NCBI GenBank assembly: GCA_013146195.2
Contig: CM028382.1
Location: 10,114,767-10,178,766 of the forward strand
Length of the DNA: 64,000 bases
Source: Codonopsis lanceolata
Lineage: Eukaryota > Streptophyta > Magnoliopsida > Asterales > Campanulaceae
Reading direction: 5' to 3'
In this document: piece after piece, positions 21,073-34,107 of the stretch
Layout of the letters: each line of letters starts with the position of its first letter
Numbering within the stretch: the stretch's first letter is position 1
Notes under the pieces: model-generated
Told to the model about the DNA's origin: nothing
What the model saw: the letters and a program-made list of their open reading frames with translations, nothing else
Databases searched by the model: none
Made by a program: the position numbers and the translations under genes

Positions 21073-23772
21073 AATTTAGTCATGTGTCCTGGTCAGATTG
21101 ATGATTCGTGTATTTACAAAATTGCCAGCTCTCAACTTCTATTATTTTAGGAGATAGTTTTTTTTTTTTTTGGATATTTTGGTTCACGTGTACCTATACG
21201 GGGTTCATGGACCCGTTTGAAAGAAAAAATTATTGCATGTTGATCTTTTTTATGATATAAATTTTTTGAAACAATATATAGCTCTTGTTTTTTTACCCCC
21301 TGAGAAATGAGAATAATTGCTGGTTCGCCCCTGTTATACTAGTATTATATTAATCTAACCAAAATAACGTGACACAACGGTTCCGTTCACCAACTAATTT
21401 TCCCCATTTCGTTCTTTTTTACCAAAAAAAAAAAAGAAAAACTAATTTTCCCATTTTAAGGCCATACCAAAAACTGACCCCACTAAATGGGACAACTAAG
21501 AGTCTAAGAAAACTACCCCGGAAACCGGGTCAAATAAGTAATTTCCTATTTCAACCCAAACGGCCAAACTTCTCCAAAGCACGAAAACGACGAGAGGCCA
21601 ACCGCCAATCATGGACGTCGCCGGAGTCTCATTTCCCGATCTCAATGTTCATGACGCCGCTGCACCCGCCCCCCAAATTATTTTCATTTCACCTTTCTTT
21701 CTTGATTTTTGTTTTCTTTGTTATTCAGAACATAAATCTCTTTTGATTCCGGCATAACAGGGAATTAGGGTTCTTTCCGCCGGAATTCATGGGGGTCTTC
21801 ACCGACCACGAACCACCCTAGACGAAAGTTATCTTCGCCGGAAAACCGGTGAACATTCTTCTTAACGTTTCGATAGTTTTTTTTTTCAATTCAATTAACG
21901 CTGGTTCAGTTATGTCTATTGTTAATCAATTCAATTCAAATCCTTCTTCATCGGCAAAATTGAAAATTTCCCTCTACTGTTACAACCTCTCTCTGTGGGT
22001 GAAATTCAGCATTAGATATGTTCCAGTCGAAGAGTTTGGTGGCTGCAGTGGGCTAGATCGGAGGTAAGTAGATAACTCGTGGATCTGTGTGTGTGTAAAA
22101 AGCACGCATGAAAGATGCATGACCAATTTTCTTCACCAATTTTTTTGTTAAAAAATTAACGAAGAGCCCCCATTTGACCTTCAATTTCACCGAAAATGTA
22201 ACATTGGGCTTTAATGTGCAAAAGATGTAGAGCATAGACACCTAAATAGAAAAATTGTAAACTATGGGGTAGTCCGTACTTATCCAATTAAAGAAAGTTG
22301 AAAACTTAGATAAGGCAGTCTTTATTATGGGGTAGTCCGTACTAATCCATTTTTTGTATTATGGGTCATCTTTATCCGACCCACCATGTGTTGGTCGCTA
22401 AAGCTGTAAGAGGGTGCGACTCCGTCTTACGAAGTAATATCCGTAAGACGGTACAATAGACCTACTCTTAAAAATGTACACTTGATATTTTGATTAGTTT
22501 GATGATTAATATTTGGATCGATATATGATGAGAATTTACTTTTTTTTTTCTAAAAATGATAAAGCACCTTAATGTTAATGATAGTATTTTCTCTTAAAAT
22601 AAGTGTCTTTCTTAACTTTACACGGGGTTTAAGAGAGTTGTAATTACTAGTATCTCCTATTAAGTTTGAAACATTTCAAAATAAGTGTCACCTTTCTATT
22701 TTTTGAAAGATTATTTAATCAAATTGTCAATGATACTCTTATTAATTGTGAGATAAAGAAAGTATCTCATTGATCCGATACCACTAATCAGTATTTTGAA
22801 GGCATTAAAGAAAAATTACATGAATTCAAGTCGATGAAGTCGTCAATCCGATTTTAAAGTCCTAGCTGCCCATTATTTTGGAATGGATATCAATTAGGGG
22901 TGTCAAATCAATGAATCTCCTCTTTTTTTCTTTTATCTCACAAATTATAAGAATATTATTAGCAGCTTGCTTAATCAATATTTCTATAAATTAAAAGGGG
23001 ACACTTATTTTGCGACAAAAGGCGTACATTTTGTGTAGTTTTCAAATCATATTGTTTTTTTTTTTCTCTCTAACTAAATTAAAATTAAAATATGTAAAAT
23101 ATAGATACAGAAATTAGTTAAATTAAACATAAAAGTCAGAATGAATAGTACTATTTGCTCTACAAAAAGATGTCACCACTCATGACTATAGGCGATGAAT
23201 ATATGGCGTACATGCTTAAATGTGATACCTTTGTAATCTACCAAGGATGCTAGAGAGTAGAACTGACAATTGAATAGTAAGACTAATTTTTTATGAAATC
23301 CCATTAAAGAAAGTGAATTGCTATCATGTATGAAATTTACACACTAAAACTTTGTAACCTGAAACGTAATTGGCTGGCTTGATTCCCATAATCATTCACT
23401 AGTAATAGGATTACCAAAACTTACCATTTCAAAAGTTGTTCTGCCTCCCCTGTGTTAAATGTAGGTTAGGCTTTGGTTGTTTCTAGTTTCTACCAAACCA
23501 CAAGAGGAAAGCTAGAAAACAACTTTTTTAGTAACAGAAAAAGAAAGAAATTGGATTTGTTTTTCCAAAAAATAAAATAAAATTGTACTGTCTAGGCATG
23601 AAAGATACATTTATTATCATTATATGTCTTTATTTGAGTTTCTACTTTTTCTTTCTCTTGCAATTCCCTAACACCACACAGATTCTTAAGCTGTTTTGGG
23701 AAAGTTGAAAAGTCTGCCTAAAAGTAAAACTGATAGGCAATTGCCAATTGACAACCATTCATCTCATGCATC
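21073..23772. other. Intergenic; one GC-rich exon-like island
   Basis: Bases 21540-21850 are unusually GC-rich and hold ATGGACGTCGCCGGAGTCTC at 21611, opening a 48-codon frame that stops at 21757. It may be a stranded first exon. A GTAAGACGG-type dispersed repeat lies at 22380-22475. The remainder is AT-rich with no supported gene. Confidence 0.45.
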
Positions 23773-23773
23773 A

Positions 23774-23816
<43 letters not shown>
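23774..23816. repeat. (GTTGCT)n hexanucleotide repeat
   Basis: Seven perfect copies of GTTGCT upstream of the MATE gene, probably in its promoter or leader. Confidence 0.95.
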
Positions 23817-24451
23817 ATCTCTTATGTGTGGGTTCTTGTTGGTTTTCCTTTGAACATGTGTCTACTCATGTTGGGTCTTTGCTCATAAAGGGATTCCGTT
23901 ATGTTTTCTAGATACTGGGTCCCACTTTCGTCAGGATTTCTTCTGGCCAGAATTAAAAAGACATGCAGTGCTCCAACATCTTTCATGGTTTGTGATTAGA
24001 TGAGGCATCTGTCTTGTTGGGTATCTATTCTAATGTCTTTTTGACAGTGACATCCACCATTCATTGGGAAAGCTTCTTGTTATTTCTAAATTCATAGCAC
24101 TTTAATAGGTGGGGAAGTGTCAAACTGATCTTTAATGTTGAATTGGTAAAGATGATTGTGCAGGAGTTTCTTTTTTTTGGTTCATAATTGTTCTACTGGT
24201 TCTTTTCTCTCTTAAAATTGTGAACTCTACGTTTTTTGTTACTTCAGTATATAGGGATAAAGTGATTGTTATTGGTGAATGGTTATGAAACAACTACTGT
24301 GTTAAAATATGATGAAACTTACAGGTTGATGGAGCTTAATCTCTGAAGCATTCTGTTTAGAGAAATGGTATTATTTGTTGATTAAGCTGGCTGCCATTGG
24401 AAAGCTTCAGCAGCTGAGTTGACGATTTTGTCCCAAGGAATTAAGGTTGCC

Positions 24452-27400
24452 ATGGGTTTCCCGATTATGGCTGAGAAAGTTGATGCATTCCCTTCCGAGG
24501 ATACATGGAGGTTTCCGTTTTTCATATTCTTTAAAGATGTCAGGTACCATTTCTTTCTTCATTTTCCCACTTAACTTGAATTTCTGGTTCATTAGCGTGT
24601 CTTTTTTATTTGGATGTTTCATGACTGAAAGTGGGTTTTGGAAAGCTACATCCTTCCCTTTCCTTTTCTGCACCCTTGCTAGACTGGGTAGGCATAAAGA
24701 AAATGGCCAAGTTGTTCTTCCGTACACCTACCACGTAATTCTTTCAAAGACTAGATTCTTTTTCACTTCTAGAGGAACCTAGTAACGAGACTACGTTGCA
24801 CCTTCGGTAATTGGAACATGTGAAACTGGAAACGTCCATAATTTGTTTGTGATGGTTCATGTGCTTCTGTTTTGGGGATGAGAAGCCAGTTAATGTGCAT
24901 CTGATTAGTGCTTCTTTACTTTAACGAACAAATCCTAAAGCCAGAGTTACCCAACACCTTCACATGCCTTAATATATCATGATGGCCTATACATTTATGA
25001 ATTGCAATATCATTTCTTTTTCGTTGTTGAATTTCTGTATGACCAATCATTTCAGTTATTTCCTGGTTGTATTAATTTGAACTAGTCTTTGTGCCCGTGC
25101 CTATGGCACGGCGCGAGTAGGGAAGAATGTCAGTATTGGAACAGAGAGATTAAGATTGCAAGCCCTAGACTTGAAAATCAGTGCTTTAATTTTGTTTTTC
25201 TTGCCGGATGTTGAATCAAGAAAAGGGACATGAGAGAGCTAGGGAAGAGAGAGATGGGTGTGAAGCGAGAAAGGTGGGGAAAGAAAGGGGAAGCTGGAGA
25301 TCGGCTGGGAGAAGTGGGGGAGTTGGAGAGGGGTTGCATAACTGCTCTTCGCACATGTGAAATCTAGACGAAATTGGGACCGTAGGATATCGATAAATGA
25401 ATTGATCTCAACCGCTCTTTATCCCAAGTCAATTGCGAGCGTGTTTCCCAAGCTGTATTATAATATAGATTGACGAACCATTTTTGGCATGGATAATGGT
25501 GTATGATCTTATATAATGCTTAGACACCCTTGTGGCACCCACAAAAGATGGCTTTTAATTACTTTGAAGAATATCTGAGCAAAATTTATAAATATGCCTT
25601 CCATTGGGTTGTTATTGTTAGAGAGCCTTACGGTCTTCCTGATGTTTCAATCATATGAGCAGGCTAGTTTTTAAACTGGATGAGCTTGGTCTAGAAATAA
25701 CAAGAATGGCATTACCAGCAGCGCTGGCTTTGACAGCTGATCCTATTGCATCTCTTGTTGATACAGCATTCATCGGCCAATTAGGTATTTCCTTCGCCTT
25801 GTGAATTTTATGGTAACCTGCATCTTATTTCGTGCCATACAGAACTTGTAATGTTCCGATGTTTGTAGCTCGGCACTGTAGATTGCTACTTGATTGATAA
25901 TCTAGGATGCATTACTGCTCACATCAAGGGTATGAGAACACCTATCCAAACTTGCTTTAATTATACAGCATAGGGAACTCCAAAAATTGATACTAAGATC
26001 CCATTTTGGATTCAGTTTGATGTGCATTGCATGCTGCTGCCACTAAGTGATGAATACTTAAGTCTGGTTTCACTTTTAGTAACTTCTGCATCTTCTATGT
26101 TTTATTGTAATGTCTCTTCAAATGAATTGTGTATCTAGTTCTTTATTAAGATCCTCCATTACTTATTAAAACTATGTATGTACATATACAGGTGCAGTTG
26201 AACTTGCAGCTGTCGGAGTTTCCATCGCCGTATTTAATCAAGTATCAAGGATTGCAATATTTCCCCTAGTTAGTGTCACTACCTCTTTTGTTGCGGAGGA
26301 AGATACTGTTGCAAAAGTGAATAATGAAGGGCATGAGAGTGAGAGCTTAGAAATGGGTTCAACAATCAATAAAGAAAGTAAAAGGTTGCTTCAACAGGGC
26401 GGTATGTTGGCTCGTGCTCATCAGTATCCCACTTTCTTCTTGTACTACATAGGCTGGGTTGTACCAATTTCTTATATCAAGATTTTTTCTTGAATTATTT
26501 CCCTTGCAGAGTCTAGTGATTCACTTGATTTAGATTCGCCAGGTAGCAGCATTCATCTAGCCACTCTTGAGCATGAAAAGAGGCAAATTCCATCTGCGTC
26601 GTCGGCATTAATTATTGGCAGCATTCTTGGCCTCATCCAAGCCATATTCCTTATATTTGGAGCGAAACCAATACTGGATTTGATGGGAATCAAATCTGTA
26701 AGTGCACTTTGAGCAAGCAAGGAATAGCTGTCATATTCATGGATTTCATTAATCATGAAATAGTGATAACTGGTGATTGACACTAATTAACCATAATTGT
26801 TATAACGTATTTAAGTACAGCAAACTCTTACATATACAGGACTCCCCTATGCTACACCCTGCAGAACAATACTTGAAGTTGAGGTCACTTGGGGCTCCTG
26901 CTGTTCTTCTCTCCCTGGCTATGCAAGGAGTCTTCCGTGGAATCAAGGACACTGAAACTCCTCTGTATGCCACTGGTTAGTGAAATGACAAGATAATGGA
27001 ACACGATCACTTTAATGCACACACATAATTACACAAAGTTGGAGGTGGAGATGTTCAAAGATCTCTAAATTGTCCCGAATATTACACAAAGACATTGCCA
27101 CAGTTCGACTTAGGAGTTTGACCCCCTGGCCTGTGCTACCTAAGCACTGCTGATACGACCCACCATGCCCCCACCGACTTGCCCCCTGACCTGGGCTGTG
27201 GGCCAAAAGTCTAAGCTTTCATACTAATTTATAGAATCAGGCACTTGACACAAGCCAAAAGCTTAAGCTTTTAGAAGATCGGGGAACTAAGATGGCTAGA
27301 TTCGGTACAAGGTTTTGGTTCAAGTCTCCTGACTTGCATTCATTTCCCAGTATTGTTATTGCACAGTTGGCCATCCTTCTATTTGTCAGTGCTTCACCAA

Positions 27401-30400
27401 GGTTTACTTTTTCATGTACAAGGGGGTGGGGGGTTGCATGCGGGGGGGTCTTAAGACTTAAATGAGTTGGACCTTGTTTCTAATAAGTTAGGCTTTTAAT
27501 GAGTTGGTTACTCAATATGGCATTAGCCGCATTTCATATGTACACGTTTTAACTTTTAAGCCCCAAGCCGGCTAGACGTGAGGGGCCGCGTTGAGATATA
27601 ATTCTACATCTGGAAAGTAAATCCTTGCCATTATGTATAGAAGATCCATGGTCCAAATCGCTCACAAGCCAATTTGACTTGAACCTTTAATCAATATATT
27701 CAGGGCTTTGGTTTGGCAAATTCTTGGGCTTAAGTCCCCCCACATGCATTTGTTTTCCGCAGTTTGGTTGCGCTTGTGCTCTCCTCATGCCCTACTATGG
27801 TTCCTTTAGGTTTTCTGCATTATCTCTCTCCTCACAATCAAATTGGCTTGTGAACCGTTTAGTCCTAGAATCTTATATATGTAGTGGCAAGACTTTTTTT
27901 TTCTTTAAAGAGGATCTGTAGTGGTTCTCCACTTACCCCCGGTGATTCGAACCCACGACCTATTAGGTATGGGTGAAGCGTCTTACCACTAAGCTACGCT
28001 TCGTTGTCATAGTGGCAAGACTTAATGTCCCGGTATGATTATATATCTCAACACACCCTCTCACGTCTAGAGGGGCATGAAGCTTACAATGTGGACATGT
28101 AACGTGCCAAAGAGCATTCGGTAGTACTATATTGAGCTACCAACTCATTAAAAAGCTTAAGTTGTTAGAGAGAGGACCCAACAATGTAAATCAAGCTTAA
28201 GTTGTTGAAATTGCTTATCAACTTACCCTAATGCAAGCTTTTATTTGATCAAATGAAGTGGCAGGAGATGTGACAAATATCATCTTGGACCCAATTTTTA
28301 TATTTGTGTTTCATCTAGGCGTCAAAGGTGCAGCCATTTCCCATGTTATATCTCAGTAAGTTAAATTCAATTGCCTTCTGGACACTTGATACCTATCATA
28401 CATTGATATATTTCTTTGTATAATCTTCGGGAGTTACCCACATTTTCTCACACTTGAACTGTTCTATATAGGTACCTAATTTCAGTTATACTTTTTTGGA
28501 GATTAATGGAACAAGTTGATCTTTTACCTCCTAGTCTCGAACATCTGCAATTTGGTCGATTTCTTAAGAATGGTGAGGATTTTGTCTCCTTCAATAGTTT
28601 ACCATATCTTCCATTTTCCAGTTCTCCTTCCTTCAATAATCCTTCTCCTATATTTTTAACTACCTAGGTTTTCTCTTATTGATGAGGGTTGTAGCTGTGA
28701 CATTCTGTGTAACTCTGGCTGCATCAATGGCTGCACGCCAAGGGCCAACAACGATGGCTGCATTTCAAGTTTGCTTACAAGTTTGGCTGGCAACTTCACT
28801 TTTAGCTGATGGCTTAGCTGTTGCTGGACAAGTAAGCATTTATCTACCGACTTAATTGCATGCTTAGTATCCGATGAATATAGTAGAGGTAGTGAACATT
28901 CACACTTAATTCTTTCAGGCTATAATTGCAAGTGCATTTACCGAAAGGGACCATGACAAGGTCGCTGCCACAGCCTCCCGAGTGTTGCAGGTTCCATACA
29001 AAGTTCTACAACTATCATAGATGCCTTTCCCGTTTCTCACTGGTTTGTACTGATAATTTGTGTAAATCCACATTGTAGTTGGGATTGGTCCTTGGATTGG
29101 TGCTAGGAGTTATCCTTGGAGTTGGACTACAATTTGGAGCCAGAATGTTTACCAAGGACATGGATGTCCTCCATCTCATTGGTGTTGGCATCCCGGTATC
29201 TATTTTTATCTTGTGAACAAGAAAGCAATGTTACAATTTGAAAATTACACAAACAGATTGTCTAAAAATATTATTTTTCAAATGGTGTAATCTTAAAAGG
29301 TCCCAGTCCCACAATGTGTTTTAACAAGTTTTATACAAAGTGTGTGTGTGTGCGCTCTTGTTGAGTAAATTCCAAGTGGAGCCTAATGCTTATAACTTTT
29401 TCTTTTTTATCAGTTTGTTGCAGGCACTCAACCAATCAATGCCTTAGCCTTTGTGTTTGATGGTGTTAACTTTGGAGCATCTGATTTTGCTTATTCAGCC
29501 TACTCTATGGTATGTTGAACTCTCTCATGGCGCAGCCTACTCGAGGAATATCGCTGCATGTACTTCTTATTGATAAAAGTTACTCTGATAAGGAAACCAA
29601 ACATGATGCCAGGAAAATGACCTTAAGTGAGATCAACACTTAACAGAGTACACTACGTTTTGACCCAATTAAAAAATGAGGTTGTGGGCCAACAATTAAC
29701 CAGGTGCCCGTACTTATCACACATGCATTTCCATGTTTGATATAACTAGGCATGGAAATTGATCTGGCGTGCTCGTATTCGTCCATTCTCAAACTCGTCT
29801 GGATTGAAATACCCCTTATTTTCAAACACGTTCCACCGCTGCCCTGTACGCAAACCCATTCTGTGAACTCATGAACCCACCTCCTCCCTTAAGCTGAAAG
29901 AAACACAAAAGAGTTGAAGAATCTCAACTTCCTGATTTTGGAATTTGGATTAGGAATTGCAACATATAATGAAGCCTCAGTGCTATTATTAGTAGTCTTC
30001 TGTACATGTACAGGTTAAGTCCAGGTCAGGGTAGACATTTTCCAATACCCAACGCAATCCTCAGGTTTTGAAAATACCACCCGGACCCAAAAACTCTCCC
30101 CTAAACCAAAACCATCAGGTAGGCCCGGTAATTAAAAACCAGAACCCGCTAACTCACCCGATCCAATCTGAAAAGTACCTAACCTAACTCAACCCATTAA
30201 TATTTTTGGGTCGAAACGGGTAACACGTTTCAACCCAAAAATATTAACGATACGGGTTAAAGCGGGTCGAACCCATTATCCATTTTTGACACAATAGTTT
30301 TTACTTAATAAATGTGTTTTTTTTTTTTTGGAAAATCTGGGTTCGATTTGTTTAACCCGTTACCTGTTATAACTCGTTCTTATTCAACCCGACCCATCTT

Positions 30401-30972
30401 GAGTTCTTGACACATGTGATATTCGAGTTCTAATGAGTTCCGACCCGTTACCCATCTTAATCCGACCCAACTCATCCAATTGTTAGGCCTAATCAGGGGT
30501 GAGTCTATATTGGGGGTTAGGCTTGAGTATTTTTCCATGTCTAGGTATAAACAAAAATTGAGAACATTTAGGTGCGCTTAGAATCAAGTTTTCATCGATC
30601 TTACTAGCTGAATGTAAAACTTGTATTCGGACCAAGGATTCATTTCAGCTTGTACTACCGTTATCTTCTTGAGAATTTTAGTTTAAGGTTTGTTTTTTTG
30701 CCTTCAGGTTGTGGTGGCTATATGTAGTATCTTAGTTTTGTTGGTTGCTTCGACTCATGGATTTGTTGGACTCTGGATTGCTCTAACCATTTTTATGAGT
30801 CTGAGAGCATTTGCTGGATTTTGGAGGTAATGTTTTCGTTAAGTTAGTCTATCCTTAATCATCCTCATCAGTCTACTTGCAAATAGTCAATCATTATAAG
30901 CATTTCTGCTCCTAAATTTTCAGGATAGGGACTGGAACAGGACCTTGGAGCTTTCTCAGGGAGCTAAACTAG
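24452..30972 (+). CDS. DTX42: MATE transporter, citrate-export type (DETOXIFICATION 42/FRD3 family)
   Basis: Thirteen exons join in frame through GT-AG introns: 24452-24543, 25663-25784, 26192-26401, 26510-26697, 26840-26975, 28265-28355, 28472-28572, 28668-28831, 28919-28990, 29079-29195, 29414-29509, 30708-30826, 30924-30972. The product is 518 residues, close to the usual ~515-530. Conserved stretches include LPAALALTADPIASLVDTAF, the SIAVFNQVSRIAIFPLVSV segment, FVAEEDT before a long polar loop (about residues 115-160) typical of the citrate subfamily, GDVTNIILDPIFIFVF, GTQPINALAFVFDGVNFGA and the C-terminal IGTGTGPWSFLRE. This plasma-membrane, twelve-helix family exports citrate from root cells for aluminium tolerance or xylem iron transport. 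The Al-tolerance MATE (DTX42) is the closer match to my reading, and FRD3 is the alternative. Introns 1, 5 and 11 are swollen by a Helitron, a SINE and degenerate repeats. A decayed tandem copy follows at 31-34.4 kb. Confidence 0.9.
25082..25469 (-). mobile_element. Small non-autonomous Helitron (388 bp) in MATE intron 1
   Basis: On the minus strand it starts TCTATATTATAATACAGC and ends with a GC-rich hairpin (GTGCCATAGGCAC) about 10 nt before the terminal CTAG. The flanks are A at the 5' end and T at the 3' end, the Helitron target dinucleotide. There are no terminal inverted repeats or target duplication, as expected. No helicase is encoded. Confidence 0.8.
27896..28009 (-). mobile_element. 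tRNA-derived SINE in MATE intron 5
   Basis: The minus strand carries A box TAGCTTAGTGGTAAG and B box GGTTCGAATC. The poly(A) tail appears as a T run on the left. It is flanked by the perfect 14-bp direct repeat TAGTGGCAAGACTT (27882-27895 and 28010-28023). Length about 114 bp. Confidence 0.85.
30010..30500. repeat. Degenerate AACCCGACCC-type repeat in MATE intron 11
   Basis: Irregular repeats of aacccgacc / gggttcggg words. The same kind of text occurs at 33290-33660 and 51150-51470. No termini or ORF. Confidence 0.6.
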
Positions 30973-31254
30973 TGTAGCTTTTCTAAATTTTCTTCAGTAA
31001 ACTTCTTAATTTACTGTTTCTATAGAAATGGTTTTGGACAGCTTTAGCAAATTTTTGTTAAAACACCATTCATGGTTTGTGATAAGATGAGATATCTGTC
31101 TGGTTGGGTATATATTCCAATGCTTTTTTGATAGTGATATGCACCATTCATCAATCAGCAATCAGCAGGAAAGCTAAAGTTGATACGACTTTAATGGGTG
31201 TTGAAGTTTGAAGATTAACCTTACGTGATCTTTAATGTCGAATTGATAAAGATA

Positions 31255-31400
31255 GGAATAGGTCTCATGTAAAACTGTCTTGTGGATCTTAATTCGTAAG
31301 ACGGAGTCTCACTTTCTCACGGTTTAATTCACCAACACATGTTGGATTGGATAAAGATGATCCATCTTATAAAAAATATCCGTACGATCAGCTTACCCAA
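31255..31400. repeat. GTAAGACGG-type dispersed repeat
   Basis: Contains cgtaagacggagtctcac and caccaacacatgttggattgg, which recur in variant form near 18100-18240, 22380-22475, 34000-34130, 38354-38485 and 45488-45587. Probably an uncharacterised miniature element family. Confidence 0.5.
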
Positions 31401-32289
31401 GTTTTTATCTAAATAGATAATTGATTTGTTTTTTTTAAGTTGAAATCTGGGTCAGTCCACCTTGGACAATTTTCTACCGCTACAGTACCATATATTTTTT
31501 TTAAATGGGAAACACTTTTGGGGGCGAAAATACGCGTGGGGGTCACTAACAAATCCATGCGCGATACACAAATCATGCATTGCTATTCAAATTCATGCAT
31601 CGCGATGTACAAAATCACATTCCTTATTTTGTACCGATTAATTCATTATATATATGTAGTCAGAGTTTTCTTATTTTCATTGATATTGTAATTAAACTAG
31701 GAATCATTCATAAATTGATTTCCGCAAATATGTAATCAAAATTTCCTTATTTTACTTGATATTGTAATGAAGGTAGAAAATAAATATATTAAATATAAAT
31801 TGATTGATTGATTGATTTTCTCAAATATTTCCTTTAAACTGAATCTGATTATGAATTATGTAAATATCTCATTTGTTTACAACATTGCTATGCATCGCGA
31901 TTAAAGTTGGATGTATTTTGTCTAAGTGACACTTGCGGATGTACAAATTAATGCATCGCGATGCGTTGGGTAAATGTTCATTGATGCGTGTTCGGTTCAT
32001 TAATGACAAAGTCGTTTTTTTGTCCCAAAATAACATTTTTCCGGTTTAAAAAAAAGAGATTTAAGTGATTAAAAACTTATGAAAAAAAAGACCGGCCCGC
32101 AATTTCTCGAATAATTTTTTAAAAAGTGTGCATAAATGTTCTACTACATGCTTTCTTTTTCTAAAATTGTGAACTCTACATTAATCTAACATAGACAGTA
32201 AATACAACACATGTGAAATACTTAATATAGCACTTTTTAAAATATATGGACCAAATTGCCCTTTGCACATTTAATAATTAAATGAAAAG

Positions 32290-32505
32290 ATAAAAAAGGT
32301 TGGGTTGGGGTGAAAGGTCTAGGGGTGCGCAGAGGGTGGGCTGGGGCGGAAGGTCTGGGCTTGGAGCAGAGGGTGAGTTGGGTTGGGGGAAAAGGTCTGG
32401 GCTTGGTTGGGGGAAGGGTCTCGGCTAAGAGTAGTGGGTGTGGGTGTGGGTTGGGCTGAGGAGGGTTTGGGCATTGGGTAGTTGGGCTGGGCGGAGGGAC
32501 TGGAT
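32290..32505. repeat. G-rich, strand-asymmetric low-complexity stretch
   Basis: About 200 bp of the plus strand is dominated by GGG/GGGG runs (ggttgggttgggg, ggtgtgggtgtggg). Long minus-strand open frames here are Pro/Ser/Thr low complexity and not genes. Confidence 0.8.
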
Positions 32506-32706
32506 AGAGGTGGCAATGACTGACACGACACGATAATACGAACCAGTACGACACGAACACGATACAAAACACGACACGAAAGACACGAAATTATTTATAT
32601 ATTCAAAATAATATTTATTGTTATATTTATGATAAAATAAGATAAATAACATGAAAACACGATAGTGAGGCACGAACACGACACGATAACACGAATTGTC
32701 ACCCTA
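32505..32706. mobile_element. hAT-type miniature element
   Basis: Ends TAGAGGTGGCAATGAC and GAATTGTCACCCTA are imperfect inverted repeats of the TAGGGGTGGCAA type seen in hAT elements. The interior holds repeated acgacacgaacacga words. The 8-bp flanks (gggactgg and gggctagg) match at 6 of 8. Confidence 0.5.
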
Positions 32707-33289
32707 GGGCTAGGGAGGCTTGGCGGGTGGTGGGGAAGGGGCGGTAGGTGGTGACCGTCGGCATTGATGTTCAATATTTTTTTTGTTTTAATTTTGTTAT
32801 ATGTGACTAAGGGTAATATAGTATTTTTACAACCAAGTACTATATTAAGTATTTCGTGGGTGATGTATTAAGTTTTGCCCTAATCTAACTATAATTATGT
32901 TAGCGGCTTGAGTGTTATTGGAGAAAGGTTATGAAACAACTATTGTTTTATAATTTGAAGAAATTTACAGGTTGATGGAGCTTAAATATTGTTGTTTGCA
33001 GTATGATACTGTTTATGGATTAAGCTGGCTGCCATTTCAAAACTTCAGCAGCTTAAATTTTGTTATTTGCAGTATGATACTGTTTGTGGATTAAGCTGGC
33101 TGCCATTTCAAAACTTCAGCAGCTGAGTTGACAATTTTGTCCCAAGGGATTAAGGTTGCCAGGTGAGAAATTTGATGCATAACCATGTAAATACCTTTCC
33201 ACACTTGCTCTTATTATACAGCATAGGGAATTCCAAAACTTTATACCAATACTTCAACTTGTGTGGATTGTAAGTCCGACAATTATAAT

Positions 33290-33655
33290 CTGAAATCTGT
33301 TAACCCATTCGATCTGACCTGAAAATTACTAAATTTAATCAAACTTGTTAACATTTTTTTGTCGAGACAGGTAACTCGTCTTGGCCCGAAAATGTTAACA
33401 GGTTGGGTCATGTCGGGTTAAAATAGGGTGACCCCGTTACCCGTTTTGATCCGTTGGTTTTATTCGTATGGATTCTTGGGAAAAGTCCGGGTTAAAGAGG
33501 GTCAACTCGTCTTAACTTGTTACCCATAATAACCCGATCTGATCTAACCGATCACATTTCGACCGGTTTGATATATGGGTTCTAACTAGTCTCGATCCGT
33601 TTCAACCTATTACCCGACCCAATCCCAACCCCAACCCAATTTGCAAGGCCTAGTG
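33290..33655. repeat. Degenerate AACCCGACCC-type repeat
   Basis: Same text style as 30010-30500, here inserted in the intron 2 remnant of the MATE pseudogene. Confidence 0.55.
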
Positions 33656-34107
33656 GAATGCATATTATTCCCACAAAGTGATGAATAACAGAATAATCAA
33701 CTTTGCGTTTACCTTTTGGTAAGTTACACATCTTTCATATGTGCACGTGTAATGTTTTCTTGAATGAATTGTCTTTACTTCTTTACAAAGATCCTTCATT
33801 ACTTCCTATAAAGACTATGTATGAACATGTACAGGTGCAGTCGAAGTTGCTACTGTCGGTGTTTCCATTGGTGTTCAATCAAGTATCAAAGACTGCAGAT
33901 TTGCCCATCTTAGTGTCACCATCTCTTTTGTTGCAAAAGTGAATCATGAAGGACAAGAGAATGAAAGCTTAGAAATGCAAATAACTTAGAAAATACCGTC
34001 TTATCGATATTTTTTTGTTAGACGAATCTCCTTAACTCGACTACCGTATATTGATGGTCTGAACTGTAAGAGAGTAGGACTCCGTCTTACGAATTAGTTT
34101 CAGTAAA

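Noticed and set aside
23696..23911. 71-codon frame with a Val-Ala repeat upstream of MATE
   Set aside because: Starts at TTG, and the repeat is just the GTTGCT microsatellite. Probably untranslated.
32237..32679. Pro/Thr-rich minus-strand frames
   Set aside because: Translation of the G-rich low-complexity strand. No start context, splice sites or domain.
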